From Zingiber officinale (taxonomy: Eukaryota > Streptophyta > Magnoliopsida > Zingiberales > Zingiberaceae): 64,000 nt of DNA. The stretch is from contig NC_055991.1 in NCBI RefSeq assembly GCF_018446385.1, positions 118,277,794 through 118,341,793 on the forward strand, read 5' to 3'. The notes under the pieces were generated by a model. It worked only from the letters and a program-made list of their open reading frames with translations. It ran no database searches and was not told the DNA's origin. This document shows positions 21,426 through 31,527 of this stretch, piece after piece. Every line of letters starts with the position of its first letter. Position 1 is the first letter of the stretch. A program made the position numbers and the translations under genes.

Positions 21426-22357
21426 TGTAGGTCCCTTTGGAGACCGGCAAGAGGGGAGGGGTGAATTGCCCTACAAAAATAAAACCAAAAATCCTTCTCG
21501 GATATTCAACTAACTTAAAAGAACTTGTAATTAAAACGGCAGAGACTAATTAAGACAGAAAGTAGACACAGAGGAATTACTTGGTTTGCAATCAGAGGAT
21601 TGCTAATCCAAGGCAAAGAAGGCGCACTAATTGATTCTCCTCTGGGCGGAGTAGCCTCTTACAGCGTTGAAAGCACAGAAAGAAATAACACAAATGAAAG
21701 CACTGGATTACAAGTAGTTGTTCTTAATTTATAATTGCTTCTGGACCAAGACTATATTTATAGTCTTGGTCCGGGCGCCTGGAAGGGTTCCGGGCGCCCT
21801 GGGGGGGATAAATTTTATCCCCCAACGGTCGGATCGAGTCAAAACTCGATCCTGTTGAAAAGTCGATTTCGGGCGCCCGGAAGGGTTCCGGGCGCCCCGG
21901 TCGGTTCCGGGCGCCTGGAAAGGTTCCGGGTGCCCGGAGCCCTAAGGTCAACATAAATTGACTTTTCGACTCCGGTTCAGCTCGTCTCGATCCAGCTCAT
22001 CTCGGTCCGGGTATGTTCGCTCCGGCTCCGTTTGCTTGGGTGATCTCGGCCTTCCGAAATAGGGCTCACCCGAACCCATGTTCCGGCCTTCTCCTCGAGC
22101 AGCCTTTCTTCCCGGTTTCTCGTCCCTCGAACGCCGCGCACGTTCTTCTCGTCCGCCGGTGTACTCTTCCGCGGTCACCTCGTCCCTCGGACGCACCGAG
22201 CCCGTCGGCTCTCTCCCCGTGCCGTCCTTCTCGTTAGCCGCGTCTTCCGCTCGACTTCCTGTGTTCCTAAGCAGAGCACACTTAGACACAAGGGTTAAAC
22301 AACGCAGGACCTAGCTTAACTTGTTTGATCACATCAAAACACCTCGGGGTTCCAACA
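21426..22357 (-). repeat. 5' LTR of the gag-only copia element
   Basis: The LTR is 932 bp, nearly identical to 18292-19200 and in the same orientation. The primer-binding site lies immediately beyond it on the minus strand (about 21410-21424). The same GC-rich palindromic cluster is at about 21774-21940. Confidence 0.85.
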
Positions 22358-22499
22358 GAAATAAAACTGATTTAATGTCTTGTATCTAATTTCTTATGTT
22401 TTGATGTCATCATTGTTATTTTTTATGATATTGTAGTGGCTATCTGCTATATAAATAAGAATGAGTGCTCTATATAAATTCAATAGTGGGGTGGGGTGG

Positions 22500-23003
22500 G
22501 GTGGCCCTGGCCTGCGCCGCCGTCTTCCTTACTAGGAGGGTGCTTCTACCCCTACCTTCAGTTCTTCAACGGCGGCAATGGCGGCGGCGGCGGCTCATTG
22601 GGACCAGAATGGTTCTACTTCGCAGACCAAGAACAGCAGCAAGCCCCAAGAACAGCAACGATCTAGCTCAAAAGATAGTAAAGCAGGTTTTGATCATTTT
22701 GTCACATATTAAAAAAGTATATATGTTTAAATGATTTTTGCAATCTGAATCACAGGTGGAGTACCAGTTCAGCGATACCAATCTGGTTGCAAATGATTTC
22801 CTGATGAAGATTATGAACAAAGATCCAGAAGGATATGGTGAATATATACATTATGATTTTTCAGTTATATATTATTTCAATTGGTCTAATTAAATGATCA
22901 TATATAATTTTCTTCTGTTCTATTCTTGATTCAGTGCCAATGTCAGTGGTTGCCTCTTGGAAAAAGATAAAAGCTCTTGATGTCAATAACTACACGCTCA
23001 TTA
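22500..23003 (+). pseudogene. Captured LARP6-like La-motif gene fragment
   Basis: Three exon-like pieces with correct GT/AG borders are kept. The first ends DLAQKIVKQ at 22686. The second (22756-22837) encodes VEYQFSDTNLVANDFLMKI then MNKDPEGY. The third starts at 22935 and encodes VPMSVVASWKKIKALDVNN. Together they are the N-terminal half of a La motif (Q-V-E-Y-x-FSD-x-NL...) as in plant LARP6 proteins. Upstream, a Gly-rich frame (FFNGGNGGGGGSLGPEWFYF) looks like the LARP6 N-terminus but is in another frame, so the piece is broken. The La motif stops abruptly near 23000, where unrelated repeat sequence begins. Retained introns show DNA-level capture. Confidence 0.78.
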
Positions 23004-23007
23004 CATT

Positions 23008-23341
23008 TTTGACTTGGCTTTGGTTTCGATGTGGTTATTCTCTTTGCTCCAGTGTTAAAGAAGCTATTAAAATCTTTTTTTGTTTCATTATATTATAATT
23101 AAAGAATTGTATTTTGATTTCAAAGACTGGTTTAATGTCGTGTTTTTAGTTTACTGAGACTTGATTTCAAAGACTGGTTTAATGTCGTGTTTTTAGTTTA
23201 CTGAGACTGAAAGAGTAACTGGAAATAGCACTGATTTAATGTCTTGTATCTAATTTCTTGTGGTTTGATGCCATCATTGTTATTTTTTATGATATTGTAG
23301 TGGCTCTCTGCTATATAAATAAGAATGAGTGCTCTATATAA
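23008..23341 (+). repeat. Second copy of a direct repeat that flanks the LARP6 fragment
   Basis: This block matches 18119-18291 joined to 22358-22467, that is, the first copy before the copia insertion split it. Shared landmarks are GGTTTCGATGTGGTT at the start and GAATGAGTGCTCTATATAAA at the end. The second copy contains an extra inner duplication of about 53 bp (GATTTCAAAGACTGGTTTAA twice, about 23115-23210). Confidence 0.8.
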
Positions 23342-24158
23342 ATGAGGTAACAATAAGAATGAGATGTAGTGGCTCTCTGCTGAAGAACAGAAGTGGAAAA
23401 GCCAGATGCAATCACCATGAGCAACTAGGAAAACTACAGACTTAGTAATGAACAAATTGCCTATGTCTGCAAATTGTTGTCTTGAAATTTATTGGAGAAT
23501 GAACCAAGGTGGCCTTTATGCAGGCCTTTGTTTCGTGATGTATGCTGAGTCCTATGATTTGCCTCTTCTTAATGCCTGACTTCAAAATACAGAATGCTCT
23601 GCTTTTAGGCACAGAATGCTCTGCTTTTACCAGAATGCTCTACTGGTAAAATTGGATGGTTATCTTATGCTACAATCACATGGTAAACACATTGATTCCT
23701 GGAACGTGGAAGAGGTTGTGATTCATGGGGATTTAGGATGTTGCTAATCTGGATGGTTATCGAAGAATGGAATCTAGTTAATCAGCCAACAACCTGCTAA
23801 TGATGTGCATTAAGTTTAGTCAGAATCCATTCGAAATAAATATTTTAAACCATGAATTACATAGTACATAGTGAAAAAAATCTCAAATGAGACAAGATTC
23901 ACTTAAACACCAACAATTTCATTTCCTTCAACATGCATCAAGAATTTCACTAAATAGCATAACAATAATCAAGATATTTCAACTTTAACTCAGATAAATT
24001 TTATCTATAACACAAAGAACACCATTATCATACCACAATTATAATATCAACATTATACAACAGTATTTAATGTTTCCAACACCAACTAACAAACTAATTT
24101 TGCATCCAGAATTACAAACATTTAGCCAGTTACATTACAACACGAACATTACCTAACA
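23342..24158. other. Non-coding interior of the large MULE
   Basis: There is no supported gene. A threefold CAGAATGCTCTGC-type microduplication sits at about 23590-23645. The remainder is AT-rich and unremarkable. Confidence 0.4.
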
Positions 24159-24485
24159 CTAACTAACAAGATGAACTAACAACACAATCGAGATTATGTC
24201 TAAGAGAATCAAGTTCACCATCAATGATATCCAAATGAATTTCGGTATTTGGATTATTGCCAGATTATCTCCATGAAAAGCATTGTGTTCACTTTCAATA
24301 TTATCAAATGAACTAGTATTGGTCATCACCCACTTTTGCCATCCATGTTGTCTACACCTGTAATACTGTCTTCCAGGATTCTTGGTTGATCTAGAAATAC
24401 ACACCAATGTTCTTTGTCCGTAGTCCCTACATGTTACAGGTTGAAATCTTGTGTTTTCGATGATGCTAAAACTTGATGATGCCAT
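24159..24485 (-). CDS. Small GRF-type zinc-finger-like protein inside the MULE
   Basis: The 108-residue frame begins MASSSFSIIENTRF. The stretch CRDYGQRTLVCISRSTKNPG followed by RQYYRCRQHGWQKWV resembles the plant GRF zinc finger (CxCG...S.T.KNPGR.FY.C.....F..W). The first CxC pair is reduced to C...Y, and the expected Cys near the end is replaced by His-Gly, so metal binding is doubtful. The last 45 residues are hydrophobic and unlike any domain I know. Short GRF-finger genes occur as passengers or accessory genes in plant DNA transposons and as host genes. I cannot say which this is. An intron may follow residue 60. Confidence 0.5.
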   Translation of the reverse strand: MASSSFSIIENTRFQPVTCRDYGQRTLVCISRSTKNPGRQYYRCRQHGWQKWVMTNTSSFDNIESEHNAFHGDNLAIIQIPKFIWISLMVNLILLDIISIVLLVHLVS

Positions 24486-24869
24486 GAAATAACAACCTAA
24501 TAATCAAATTTACATTACTTAGATTAAAAAAATATATAATATTCTGTATAATTTATAACATTCTGCATAAAACATTGTAGCATAAAACATGAACTATATT
24601 CAAGTAGTCATAAAACCAATGAAACATGTAACTCAGGAAGTTCATTATAACTTCTTTATCCCAACTTATTGAAAAGTGAGCAGTTTCATTGAATGCCAAT
24701 TGGAATAAATGTCAATATTCACTTTCCAACACAGTTAGCTAATTGCAGATGGAGTTGGAAAGTTTTTTACCTCCAACTTAGCAAAAGTAAACAGTTGCAT
24801 ATTCCAACAAACTCTAAAAAAACATGCACCAACAGCAGACAATGCTTCTAAACTTGATATCATTTCCAA

Positions 24870-25606
24870 CAAACTCTAAACCTGATATATCAATAAACTT
24901 AAGTTGTCTAAACCTGATACAATTCCAACAAACTCTAAACCTGATATTGTTATCAATAAACTTAAGTTGTTTGATACAATTACATAAACCATTTGCAGAG
25001 GCATATCCTGCTAACATGACAAAATTCTATGACCTAACATTGTTTAGCAAATTAACAAGGGGTATGAAGAAAAGATCAGCTAATGATCCAGATTGGTAGC
25101 AAAGTACCTCGTTTCCAGATTGGTAGCAAATTAACAAGGGGTATGAAAAAAAGATCAGCTAATGATCCAGATTGGTAGCAAGGTACCTCGTTTCCACCGG
25201 TAGCCGGTCAGGGGAGAAGCTAGGGCTCTCTTCGGTTGAGAGGTAGGCGACGGTGAGGAAGGCACAGCGAGGGAGGGTGCCCCGACGCAGTGTTTTCAAG
25301 CGAGAGAGGGAGATGCGGCAGGGACATCGCAGCGAGGCCGGTGAGGAAGGCGCAACGAGGGAGGGAGCCTCGACGCAATGTTTTCAGGTGAGAGAGGGAG
25401 GGAACGAGCAAGGGAGATCGCAGCGAGAGATATCTGGTTCGGTGATAGAGGAGAGGCGAGCGCTAGGGTTTTTTTCTGAAGAGGTTAAACACCTACGGTG
25501 TTTTTGGTGCAGATTGCTTCGTATGCCCTTTCCCGCATTTGACGTGGCATCCTCGCTGTCCCATGCCGCTCCAAACCGCACCAAAAACACCGCAGGAGAG
25601 CCTCAC
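24870..25606 (-). repeat. Right terminal inverted repeat of the large MULE
   Basis: This is the inverted counterpart of 14364-15100, ending CCGCAGGAGAGCCTCAC at 25606. The (TA)(GA) start of the second MULE follows at once. The fold-back formed by the two CACCAAAAACACCG copies is also kept here (about 25494-25595). Confidence 0.85.
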
Positions 25607-27678
25607 TATATATATATAGAGAGAGAGAGAGAGAGAATTCTTATGCTGCGGCTCGTTTGGTGCGGTATCGTGCAGTGCAGTCCACGTCAGCCGAGCACGT
25701 GAAACAAAAGAAACAAAGGCGCGTGAAAAAAACAAAAAAAATGCAGGCAAAACCTAGCAAAAGTCATCTCCCTATCCAAGTTCGACGGTTGTCCCTCTTC
25801 GAAACCTGCCGCGACCCACCAGCCGCAACCCTCGCCACCACGAGCAGAGCTCCCTCGCCGAGCTCTGCTCTCTCCCTCGCCGAGCTTTGCTCTCTCCCTC
25901 ACCGAGCTCTGCTCTCTCCTCTCCGCGAGCCAGCCACCAGCCGCAACCCTTGCCGCCACGAGCAGAGCTCCCTCGCCGAACTAAGGATTACGAAAGGAGC
26001 TCTCATTTTCGAAGGTCGAAGGGCCACAGCCAAGAGCGCGGGGCGTGAGTTCAGGCAGGCATGCACATACATAAATACGACATACGATAGGTTGAGTATA
26101 CAGTGCTGTTACGTTCGTTGATATCTTTGTTTCTTGCTCGTTTCGATCTACTGTGAAGTGGATTTTTAAAGTGTTTTGAAGTAGTAAAACAAAAAAAAGG
26201 AGGAGAACGTGCGATCGAGAGAGGCCATTAGCTTGCAAGAGTTGTTGATGGTTGCTTCTTTCATTTGATTTTTCATGTTTGTTGTCATCTCTTTCATTCC
26301 TTGTACAAATCTATGTTGAAGGAGCACAAAAGTGTGTTGTTGATCTGTTCGAGTACCTGCTCATTTGTTTGTTTGTTTTGTTTTCCAACAACACACAAGC
26401 AGAGCAATCATTTTCTCAGTTCTATACACTTTGTTGTTTGAAAATTTAAGAAAGAGTCACTTCAATCCTTAGTTTTGATGATCGTTAGTTGCCCCTTCGT
26501 AATCCTTAGTTCCTCTTCTTCTATTATTCCCTATGAGCTGCTGGCAGGGCGGCGCCATTTGTGAAGGAGCAAGTTGATTGCATAGCTGGTGGTGCTTGGG
26601 GTTTGTTTATGGAAATATGAAGTTAAATAGGAAGGGGTTTTCAAAGAGTGTATCGAAAGAAAAGGCAGCAACTCCCAAATGTCATCTTATTCTACCCAAC
26701 TCGCAAGCAAGCATTCAATCAAAACCAGTGTTTTCTAGCTTTTTTTTAGCCTGGCAAAAGAACAATAAAAAATAACAGGATTCGACTAAAGAATACATCG
26801 ACGATAGTAAGACAGAAATTTTAAAATTCATAAATAAGTGGTTCAGTCATTTCCTTACAATAGTCATGAGGAAATCGGAAGCTATCCCTTGTACAAAGCC
26901 ATATATATGCTTTTCTTGCAACGATAAACTTCAAGGAGCTTCCTGAAGGCGGTACACAGTGATCTCTTGCTGCTTGAAATATCGTCGATCCTCCTCGTCC
27001 ACAAGAACGAGATTCAAGAAATATTTAACGTTGAACTTGTTGTTGATGTTGCGATATGTAGGTGTTAACTCATAGGGGCTCAGAAACAATCTTATAGGGA
27101 TCGATTCACCTGATGAAAAAAACGTAAAGGTTACAAAAAGATAAATTAAAAACAAACATTTGTAGCAAATATATGTAGTAACACTTTTTTTCTTTAAAAC
27201 AAGAAGAAAAAAATCTTCCAGAATAATATATGATTGGTTGACAAAGAAGGTTAGTACAAAACATGCATCTTCAATTAAGTTTGGTGGTGAGGGTTGCGGC
27301 TCGGTGAGGGAGCTCTGCTCGTGGCGGCGAGGGTTGCGGCTCGGTGAGGGAGCTCTGCTCGTGGCGGCGAGGGTTGCGGCTGGTGGCTGGCTCGCGGAGA
27401 GGAGAGAGTAGAGCTCGATGAGGGAGAGAGCTCGCGAGGGAGAGAGCAGAGCTCGGCGAGGGAGCTCTGCTCGTGGCGGCGAGGGTTGCGGCTGGTGGGT
27501 CGCAGCAGGTTTCGAAGAGGGACAGTCGCCGAGCTCGACAAGGGAGATGACTTTTGCTAGGTTTTGCCTGGGTTTTTTTTTGTTTTTTTCACGCATCTTT
27601 GTTTCTTTTGTTTCACGCGCTCAGCTGACGTGGACTGCACCGCACGACACCACACCAAACGAGCCGCAGCATAAGAAT

Positions 27679-27714
<36 letters not shown>
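25607..27714 (+). mobile_element. Second MULE (Pack-MULE type) carrying a VPS26 exon
   Basis: Inverted arms of about 430-450 bp, 25607-26058 and 27268-27714, each end in (TA)n(GA)n next to AATTCTTATGCTGCGGCTCG and contain the CGAGCTCTGCTC repeat. No transposase is present. The 1.2-kb interior holds the terminal exon of VPS26 on the minus strand and unassigned sequence. Non-autonomous MULEs with host exons are Pack-MULEs. A target duplication cannot be read because the ends merge into TA microsatellite. Helitron or hAT origin is less likely given the long inverted arms. Confidence 0.65.
26931..27109 (-). pseudogene. Captured last exon of VPS26 (retromer subunit)
   Basis: After the acceptor TTTCATCAG the frame reads GESIPIRLFLSPYELTPTYR, NINNKFNVKYFLNLVLVDEE and DRRYFKQQEITVYRLQEAP, then stop. 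This is the highly conserved C-terminal arrestin-like end of VPS26, the retromer subunit that binds VPS35 in endosomal sorting. No upstream VPS26 exons were found in the 150 bases before the MULE arm starts. The exon is intact at protein level, suggesting a recent capture. It has no start codon of its own in frame within the exon. Confidence 0.82.
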
Positions 27715-28900
27715 ATCTTGTTTAAGAGGTAAGACTCTCAAATCGCATGTCAATCCATATAAGCATCAAGAGTTTAATCCTCTGTAGTTGAGGTAAACTC
27801 CAAATCAAACCCTCTCCTTCGCCACAAGACCAACACCAAATGGGCACATGACACCCAGTGTGGTGGACACACATCTCTCATGCATGCCATCAAAATACAA
27901 CCCCTCTCATGACATTACACGTTCATTAGCCGATACTTGGACTTTGCATTCACACTTACATCAAGCAATTACATTCACTCACATCAAGCACACCACTTAA
28001 AACGTACAAAGACAACCGCCATGACCCTTGCACAGTCATCCACGGATGCAAACCAAGACCGCCAAGCCATCCTCGGACAGTAAGACACAGTGAACTCCAA
28101 GCAGCAACATCAGCAACCTTGGACAGACGAAGATCACACGGACAAAACTCATCAAAATCGAACATCACTTACAAAGCATCCAGCCATAGATCGTCTCCCC
28201 ACTTTTAGCAAGTGGTCAGCTATCAACGAATTTATCGTGTCTTTACCGAGAGCCATTTGCTGCAGACTAGATAGATCCTTATGGTGGATCTATGAACCCT
28301 CTTGGGCTTTTTCGCAAAGCCCTCGCCATCAACAAATTTGGCGCTGTCCTAACCGTGAGCCGTTTGCTGCAGACTAAATAGATTATTATGGTGGATCTAT
28401 TCACCATCTTGGGCTTTTTCACAAAGCCTCAGCCATCAACAAATTTGACGATGTCTTTACCGCGAGTCGTTTGCTGCAGACTAGATAGATCAATTATGAT
28501 GGATCTATTCACCATCCTCTCCCATGCCTCCCAACTCACATCCTCTCACCATATGGCATGTGAACAAAATACAAACTCTCACCACACATAGTAGGCTCCC
28601 TCACTATACAAGTTCTTCTCACCACCAATCACAAGACACACAAGCCCACATTTTGACTTGCATGCACACACCCAAGTCCACATCTTGATTTGCATGTACA
28701 CACACAAGTCCACAATTGCATCACACTGACACAAAGAAACACCGTGATGCTTACAAAAATTCAAACACCCACAAAGCACTCAAAACATGGAACCAATTCC
28801 AACAAATGGACCTAAATCAAAGCACGGGCAACAATTTTAGCAATCGGCTATCAGTCAAAACACAGATAGCAATTCCAATAAATGGACAGCAATCATCATG
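27715..28900. other. Non-coding stretch, probable LINE 3' region
   Basis: There are no supported genes. It may be the 3' untranslated region of the minus-strand LINE that follows, but I found no oligo-T stretch to mark the LINE's end. A 107-bp tandem repeat (28211-28520) lies in it, and repeated CACACAAGTCCACA-type words lie at 28630-28720. Confidence 0.4.
28211..28520. repeat. Tandem repeat, period 107 bp, about three copies
   Basis: The words TTTGCTGCAGACTAGATAGA and GGTGGATCTATTCACCATC recur with steps of 107 bp (CGTTTGCTGCAGACT-type anchors at 28251, 28358 and 28465). The three copies differ at several sites. Confidence 0.8.
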
Positions 28901-29087
28901 GAACGGATGAGTCGACGAACCGATGAACATGGATTTGAATCTTGCAAAACATCCTCCCAACATCAGGAGCTATCCCCTCATATCTGCATCTATTGCGGGC
29001 TTCCCATAGAGTATAAATCATACTGGAAATGCCAAGATAGTGAGCCTTCATTTTGCGATTGTCTCCTTTATAATGTTGTCCGAAAAC

Positions 29088-29333
29088 TTACAGTAACTCC
29101 CCTACTGATCTGAAATCATGTTGAAGCTCCAACCAAGGCTTTACCTTCCCCCATATCTCACACGTTATGGGGCATTCAAAGAACAAATGCTCATATGACT
29201 CATCTTGTTGTCGACAAAGCATACACTTCTTGTTCGGTTCATAGAGCATCCTATCCGTAGTTCGTAACTTTCCATGTACAAGTAGCCAAACAATGGATTG
29301 ATGCTTTGGTAAAATTTCTGGCCTCCAAATCAA
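29088..29333 (-). pseudogene. LINE ORF2 C-terminal zinc-binding domain (zf-RVT)
   Basis: HGKLRTTDRMLYEP followed by CMLCRQQDESYEHLFFECPI is the classic zf-RVT pattern of plant LINE ORF2 proteins (C-x2-C...E...HLFF.C). It is the last recognisable coding part of the element. Upstream sequence to 30365 still reads as reverse transcriptase, but in several frames. Confidence 0.8.
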
Positions 29334-30364
29334 GGATCCCCGGAAGCCCCTCTCGGTCTAAAGAAATCATAAGCATTTGCAATCCCTTTTTTCTTCACCG
29401 CAAACCACTCAATCAACTTCATATTTGCTGCCCCATTTCCATTCATAGCGACTTGAATCTTGTCCTGAATTTGCACAAGTCTCTTGATAAGTGGTGAATC
29501 CGAAGCTTTAGTTTTCCATTGTCAAAATCAGCCCCTTTAACATAGTGATGATGAACCCATCTTACCCAAAGTGAGTTCGTCTTTGATTGAATTTCCTAAA
29601 AGGTTTTGCTTAAAAGAACTTCATTCCACACACTTAGATCTCAGAGGTCATATCCATCATCATGCTTAGGAGACAAAAAGTGTCCCATGCAATTAGAGTG
29701 AACTTAGTAGACCATACAAACATCCGACATATTGCTTTAATTTTTCCAATAACTCCTTCAGGTATAGGAAACAAAGAAAGTCAATAACATTCCATACTTT
29801 CTAGCACTGATCTCACCAATTCAAGTCACCCCGCATATAATAATGTATGTTTTGACAAAGAGTTTATCTTCTTTGTAATAGCCTCAAGTAGGGGGGTCAT
29901 AGTTGGCAATTTGCAACTTCTCCACCGCTAGTGGAATACCGAAACACCGGAATGGAAAAGTTCCATCTTGAAATCCGGTTATCTGTAGGAGCCGACTCTT
30001 CGCCCCCACATCAACCCCAGCCATATATATGTGAGATTTCAATGGATTGGCCTTTATCCCCGCCTCACAACCAAATTATTCCAAATAGCCCGTTAACACA
30101 TTGATGGAGGTTTTATCCGCCCGAGAAAACAATATCAAATCGTCGGCTTAAGCAAGATGAGTGATGTCAACCTATTTGCACATAGGATGATGGTGAAATG
30201 AGGGTATCGAACAAGCAACCTGCAGTCTTTTTGAGAGTACTTCTATACATAAATCGAATAAGAGAGGAGATAAAGGATCACCTTGCCTCTAATCATGTCG
30301 TCCGCTAAAGTATCCATAGATGCCACCATTGAGGGAGATTGAACAAGAAACCATAATACCATAG

Positions 30365-31153
30365 TTACACATTGAGGGAGATTGAACAAGAAACCATAGT
30401 TACACATTCTCTAATCCATCCATAATATCGTTGGAGAAAACTAAAACTAACAAGTGCCTCTATAAGAAATTCCCAATCCACCGTGTCAAATGCTTTCTTC
30501 AAATCAACCTTGATCATGCACCTTGGCGATATTCTTTTTCGAGCATATTTCCGTAGGAGTTCTTGAGTCAAATTAATATTATCACCTATCGATCTTCCTT
30601 GCACAAACGCCACTTGAGCCGGATCCAATAAGAATCCCAAAATCGAAGCTAATCGACTTGCCAAGATCTTGGATATTACCTTGTAGAAAACATTGCAGCA
30701 TGAGATATGCCGATAATTCGATGCCCCCGGGGCTTGATCCGCCTTTGGCACGAAGGTGGTCAATGTATGATTCAATTGATTAAGCAATTTCCCTTCTTGA
30801 AGGAACTCTTGAACTGTTGCCACAAAATCTGAACCTACTATATTCCATGATGAAGTGAAAAATTTTGTCCCATAGTTATCCGGACCTGATGCCTTGTCAC
30901 ATCCATTGTCATATAGGGCTTCTTTGATCTCATCCTCACCCACCAGCCTTGTCAACCCTTCTGATTGGGTTTCATTTAGCTTCCTTCCAGGGATACTACT
31001 GTTGTCTATAGGGCTGCATGTTTTAGTTTTGCTAAACAAGTCATGAAAGAAACTTACAAATTCCTCTGCCATTTCACCAATGCTTGATGTTTGCTCCCAA
31101 TCTCTTTTGGTGAGCGTAATGATAGCATTCCTCTTGTTATTCCTCTTCACCAC
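30365..31153 (-). pseudogene. LINE ORF2 reverse transcriptase, N-terminal half
   Basis: The 262-residue open piece contains GCDKASGPDNYGTKFF, LNHTLTTFVPKADQAPGASN, FYKVISKILASRL, DPAQVAFVQGRSIGDNI and CMIKVDLKKAFDTVDWEFL, the ordered RT blocks of plant L1 elements. The KAFDTVDWEF block holds the first catalytic Asp. The catalytic YADD block lies further on (about 30140-30160) and has its Tyr replaced by a stop. Confidence 0.85.
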
Positions 31154-31293
31154 ATCATTAAAGAATTTAGTGCATTTGTCATATCTCTTTAGGTACGTAT
31201 TCTTTTCCCTTTATTGGTAAAAGTGATTTTTCGTATCCGCAAAAAGTGTGGCTTGTCGTCGGACATGTATATACTCCGTAGGGGCAGCCCCTC

Positions 31294-31429
31294 TGTCACG
31301 CCCCAGACGAGTCCCTGCTAGACAAAAATCCGATAGCATCTCTCCTGTATCGGTGACAATCTAAAGCATACATACAACCACAAGTATATATCAGCCACAC
31401 ACGGCTGGAAAATATAGACAACCACGCAG

Positions 31430-31527
<98 letters not shown>

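Larger units (their letters stand above)
18292..22357 (-). mobile_element. Gag-only copia-type LTR element (TR-GAG-like) nested in the MULE
   Basis: The element lies between perfect 5-bp target duplications GAAAT (18287-18291 and 22358-22362). Its LTRs are 18292-19200 and 21426-22357. On the minus strand the primer site GGGTATCAGAGC, matching initiator-Met tRNA, follows the 5' LTR within a few bases, and an AAAAAAGGGAAGA purine tract abuts the 3' LTR. The 2.2-kb interior holds one gag frame (21369-19921) and no protease, integrase or reverse transcriptase, so it would depend on a partner. This matches the class described as TR-GAG. The LTRs differ by roughly 3-5% by eye, suggesting an insertion within the last few million years. 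It looks structurally whole for its class. Confidence 0.85.
14364..25606 (+). mobile_element. Large Mutator-like element (MULE) with transposase and captured gene fragments
   Basis: Both ends carry long inverted repeats, 14364-~15100 and ~24870-25606, outermost sequence GTGAGGCTCTCCTGCGG. Inside, in order, are a decayed FAR1-type MULE transposase (15484-17690), an HSP70 fragment (about 17891-17990), a nested gag-only copia element (18292-22357), a LARP6-like fragment (22500-23000) and a GRF-zinc-finger frame (24159-24485, minus). Without the nested element the MULE is about 7.2 kb. MULEs normally make 9-11-bp target duplications. None is visible, because the element is bounded on both sides by copies of another MULE's arm. 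The transposase is broken, so the element is not autonomous now. Long TIRs and host-gene pieces make it a Pack-MULE-like element that also kept a transposase. Confidence 0.85.

Noticed and set aside
14355-25616. 9-11-bp target duplication for the large MULE
   Set aside because: Flanks GAGTTCAGGCA and TATATATATAG do not match. The element instead lies between direct copies of another MULE's arm.
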